Assembly (NCBI RefSeq): GCF_000346465.2
Contig: NC_034014.1
Span: 22,764,522 to 22,828,521, forward strand
Direction: 5' to 3'
Source of the DNA: Prunus persica
Taxonomy: Eukaryota > Streptophyta > Magnoliopsida > Rosales > Rosaceae
Length of the DNA: 64,000 nucleotides
Numbering within the stretch: position 1 is the first letter of the stretch; each line of letters begins with the position of its first letter. Positions 63,269-64,000 of the stretch are shown here, one piece after another. The notes below the pieces were generated by a model. The model ran no database searches. It was not told the DNA's origin and saw nothing but the letters and a program-made list of their open reading frames with translations. Both the position numbers and the translations under genes were made by a program.

Positions 63269-64000
63269 TTTCCTTCACTGGTGGGAAAAACATGGTCCAG
63301 TTATTGTTCACCCGTTTTCGCGGTTAACTCCTTATGTGGAAGGGTGAAGTTCCCCACTGGCTTGGAGACCACTTGTTGGTCGACAAGTCAGCTTTCTTTG
63401 GTGTGCGAGCGTGCCACTGCTAGCAATGCAAATTCTAGCAGACTTATTTTTAGAGTGGATAACTTGCGCCTCAAGTTACTGACTTCTAAAACAAACGATT
63501 GTGAATTTGGGTGAGGAATATCTCCCAAGTAAGTTCTTTTCTTGCCTCAGACTGGTGAGGACTTTCACAATTTATCTCAGTATCAAAATGGTTGTTCTGG
63601 CCAGAATAGATAATAATAAAGCACTGTTTCAGGCAGAACTGCCTTTTACAAAATTAAACAGGGAGAAATCAACTCTAGAAGGGCAAACAGGATGGCTGAA
63701 ATCCCATTTCTGCCTGGGTAGAAACTTTTGATCTAGGCTGGACTGGGCACGTCTATGCTGGACTGTACTGTCCACAACTTTAGCTTCTTGGCTTCAGCTA
63801 TAAATCGATACCAAAGTTTGATTTTGGCAGAGCTTCAATCTACTTCAAGCCTTGGGAGACTTTCTGAGCGGGCAGAACTGCGACTTCTTCAGTTTGAAGG
63901 GACAGAAGTGGCTATTCTCGAGAAGTTAGCAGGCTGGAACTATGCTGTAAAATTTGTTGAGGTTTTCATATTTTGTGAAAACTCAAACTGTGTTTGTCTT
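63269..64000 (+). other. Probable pararetrovirus non-coding region, continuing beyond the window
   Basis: No gene. It is less AT-rich than the flanks. TATAAAT at about 63799-63805 could be the viral-type promoter TATA box, since the genomic promoter of these viruses lies downstream of the last ORF. No repeat of the primer site occurs before the window ends. Confidence 0.4.

Overview
This is a 64 kb piece of plant nuclear DNA. It is AT-rich, its genes have GT-AG introns, and it carries Copia, PIF/Harbinger, Mutator-like and Helitron-like elements plus an endogenous pararetrovirus. Protein similarity points to a eudicot. The genes and repeats would fit a woody Rosaceae species such as Prunus, but that is inference from remembered families, not from a search.

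Layout. 0-12 kb: no host gene; one complete but dead Copia-type LTR element (648-3907), a SINE-like remnant, a C29 run and simple repeats. 12.4-15.9 kb: a PIF/Harbinger DNA transposon with a damaged transposase and its convergent Myb/SANT-like partner gene. 16.9-22.2 kb (minus): a ten-exon plastid-type casein kinase 2 alpha gene (CKA4 type). 22.8-30.2 kb: a repeat island of nested inverted-repeat elements, an intronless glycine-rich RNA-binding protein pseudogene, a minisatellite and a short chimeric LTR element. 32.0-35.0 kb (plus): a seven-exon queuosine 5'-phosphate N-glycosylase gene (QNG1/DUF2419). 35.9-38.7 kb (minus, convergent with QNG1): a seven-exon formamidase/indole-3-acetamide hydrolase gene. 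A second first exon for it lies at 40.4-40.6 kb, beyond an inserted Mutator-like element. 40.6-46.8 kb: no gene seen. 46.8-47.7 kb (plus): a class II LOB-domain gene of the LBD37/38/39 type with an apparent one-base frameshift. 50.0-51.9 kb: inverted-repeat elements and a head-to-tail run of four short Helitron-like copies. 55.9-63.3 kb: a decayed Caulimoviridae (petuvirus/florendovirus-like) provirus with movement protein, coat protein and zinc knuckle, protease, RT-RNase H and a second ORF.

The four host genes do not form a pathway. They are single-copy metabolic or regulatory genes set in repeats. No clearly new biological system was found. The observations most worth checking are the duplicated first exon of the formamidase gene, the partial exon duplication in QNG1, the LBD frameshift, the Helitron-like array, the chimeric LTR element with an Asp-Pro tract, and the uncharacterised second ORF of the provirus. 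All gene models come from reading splice sites and protein similarity by eye; exon ends should be good to the base where GT/AG and phase agree.
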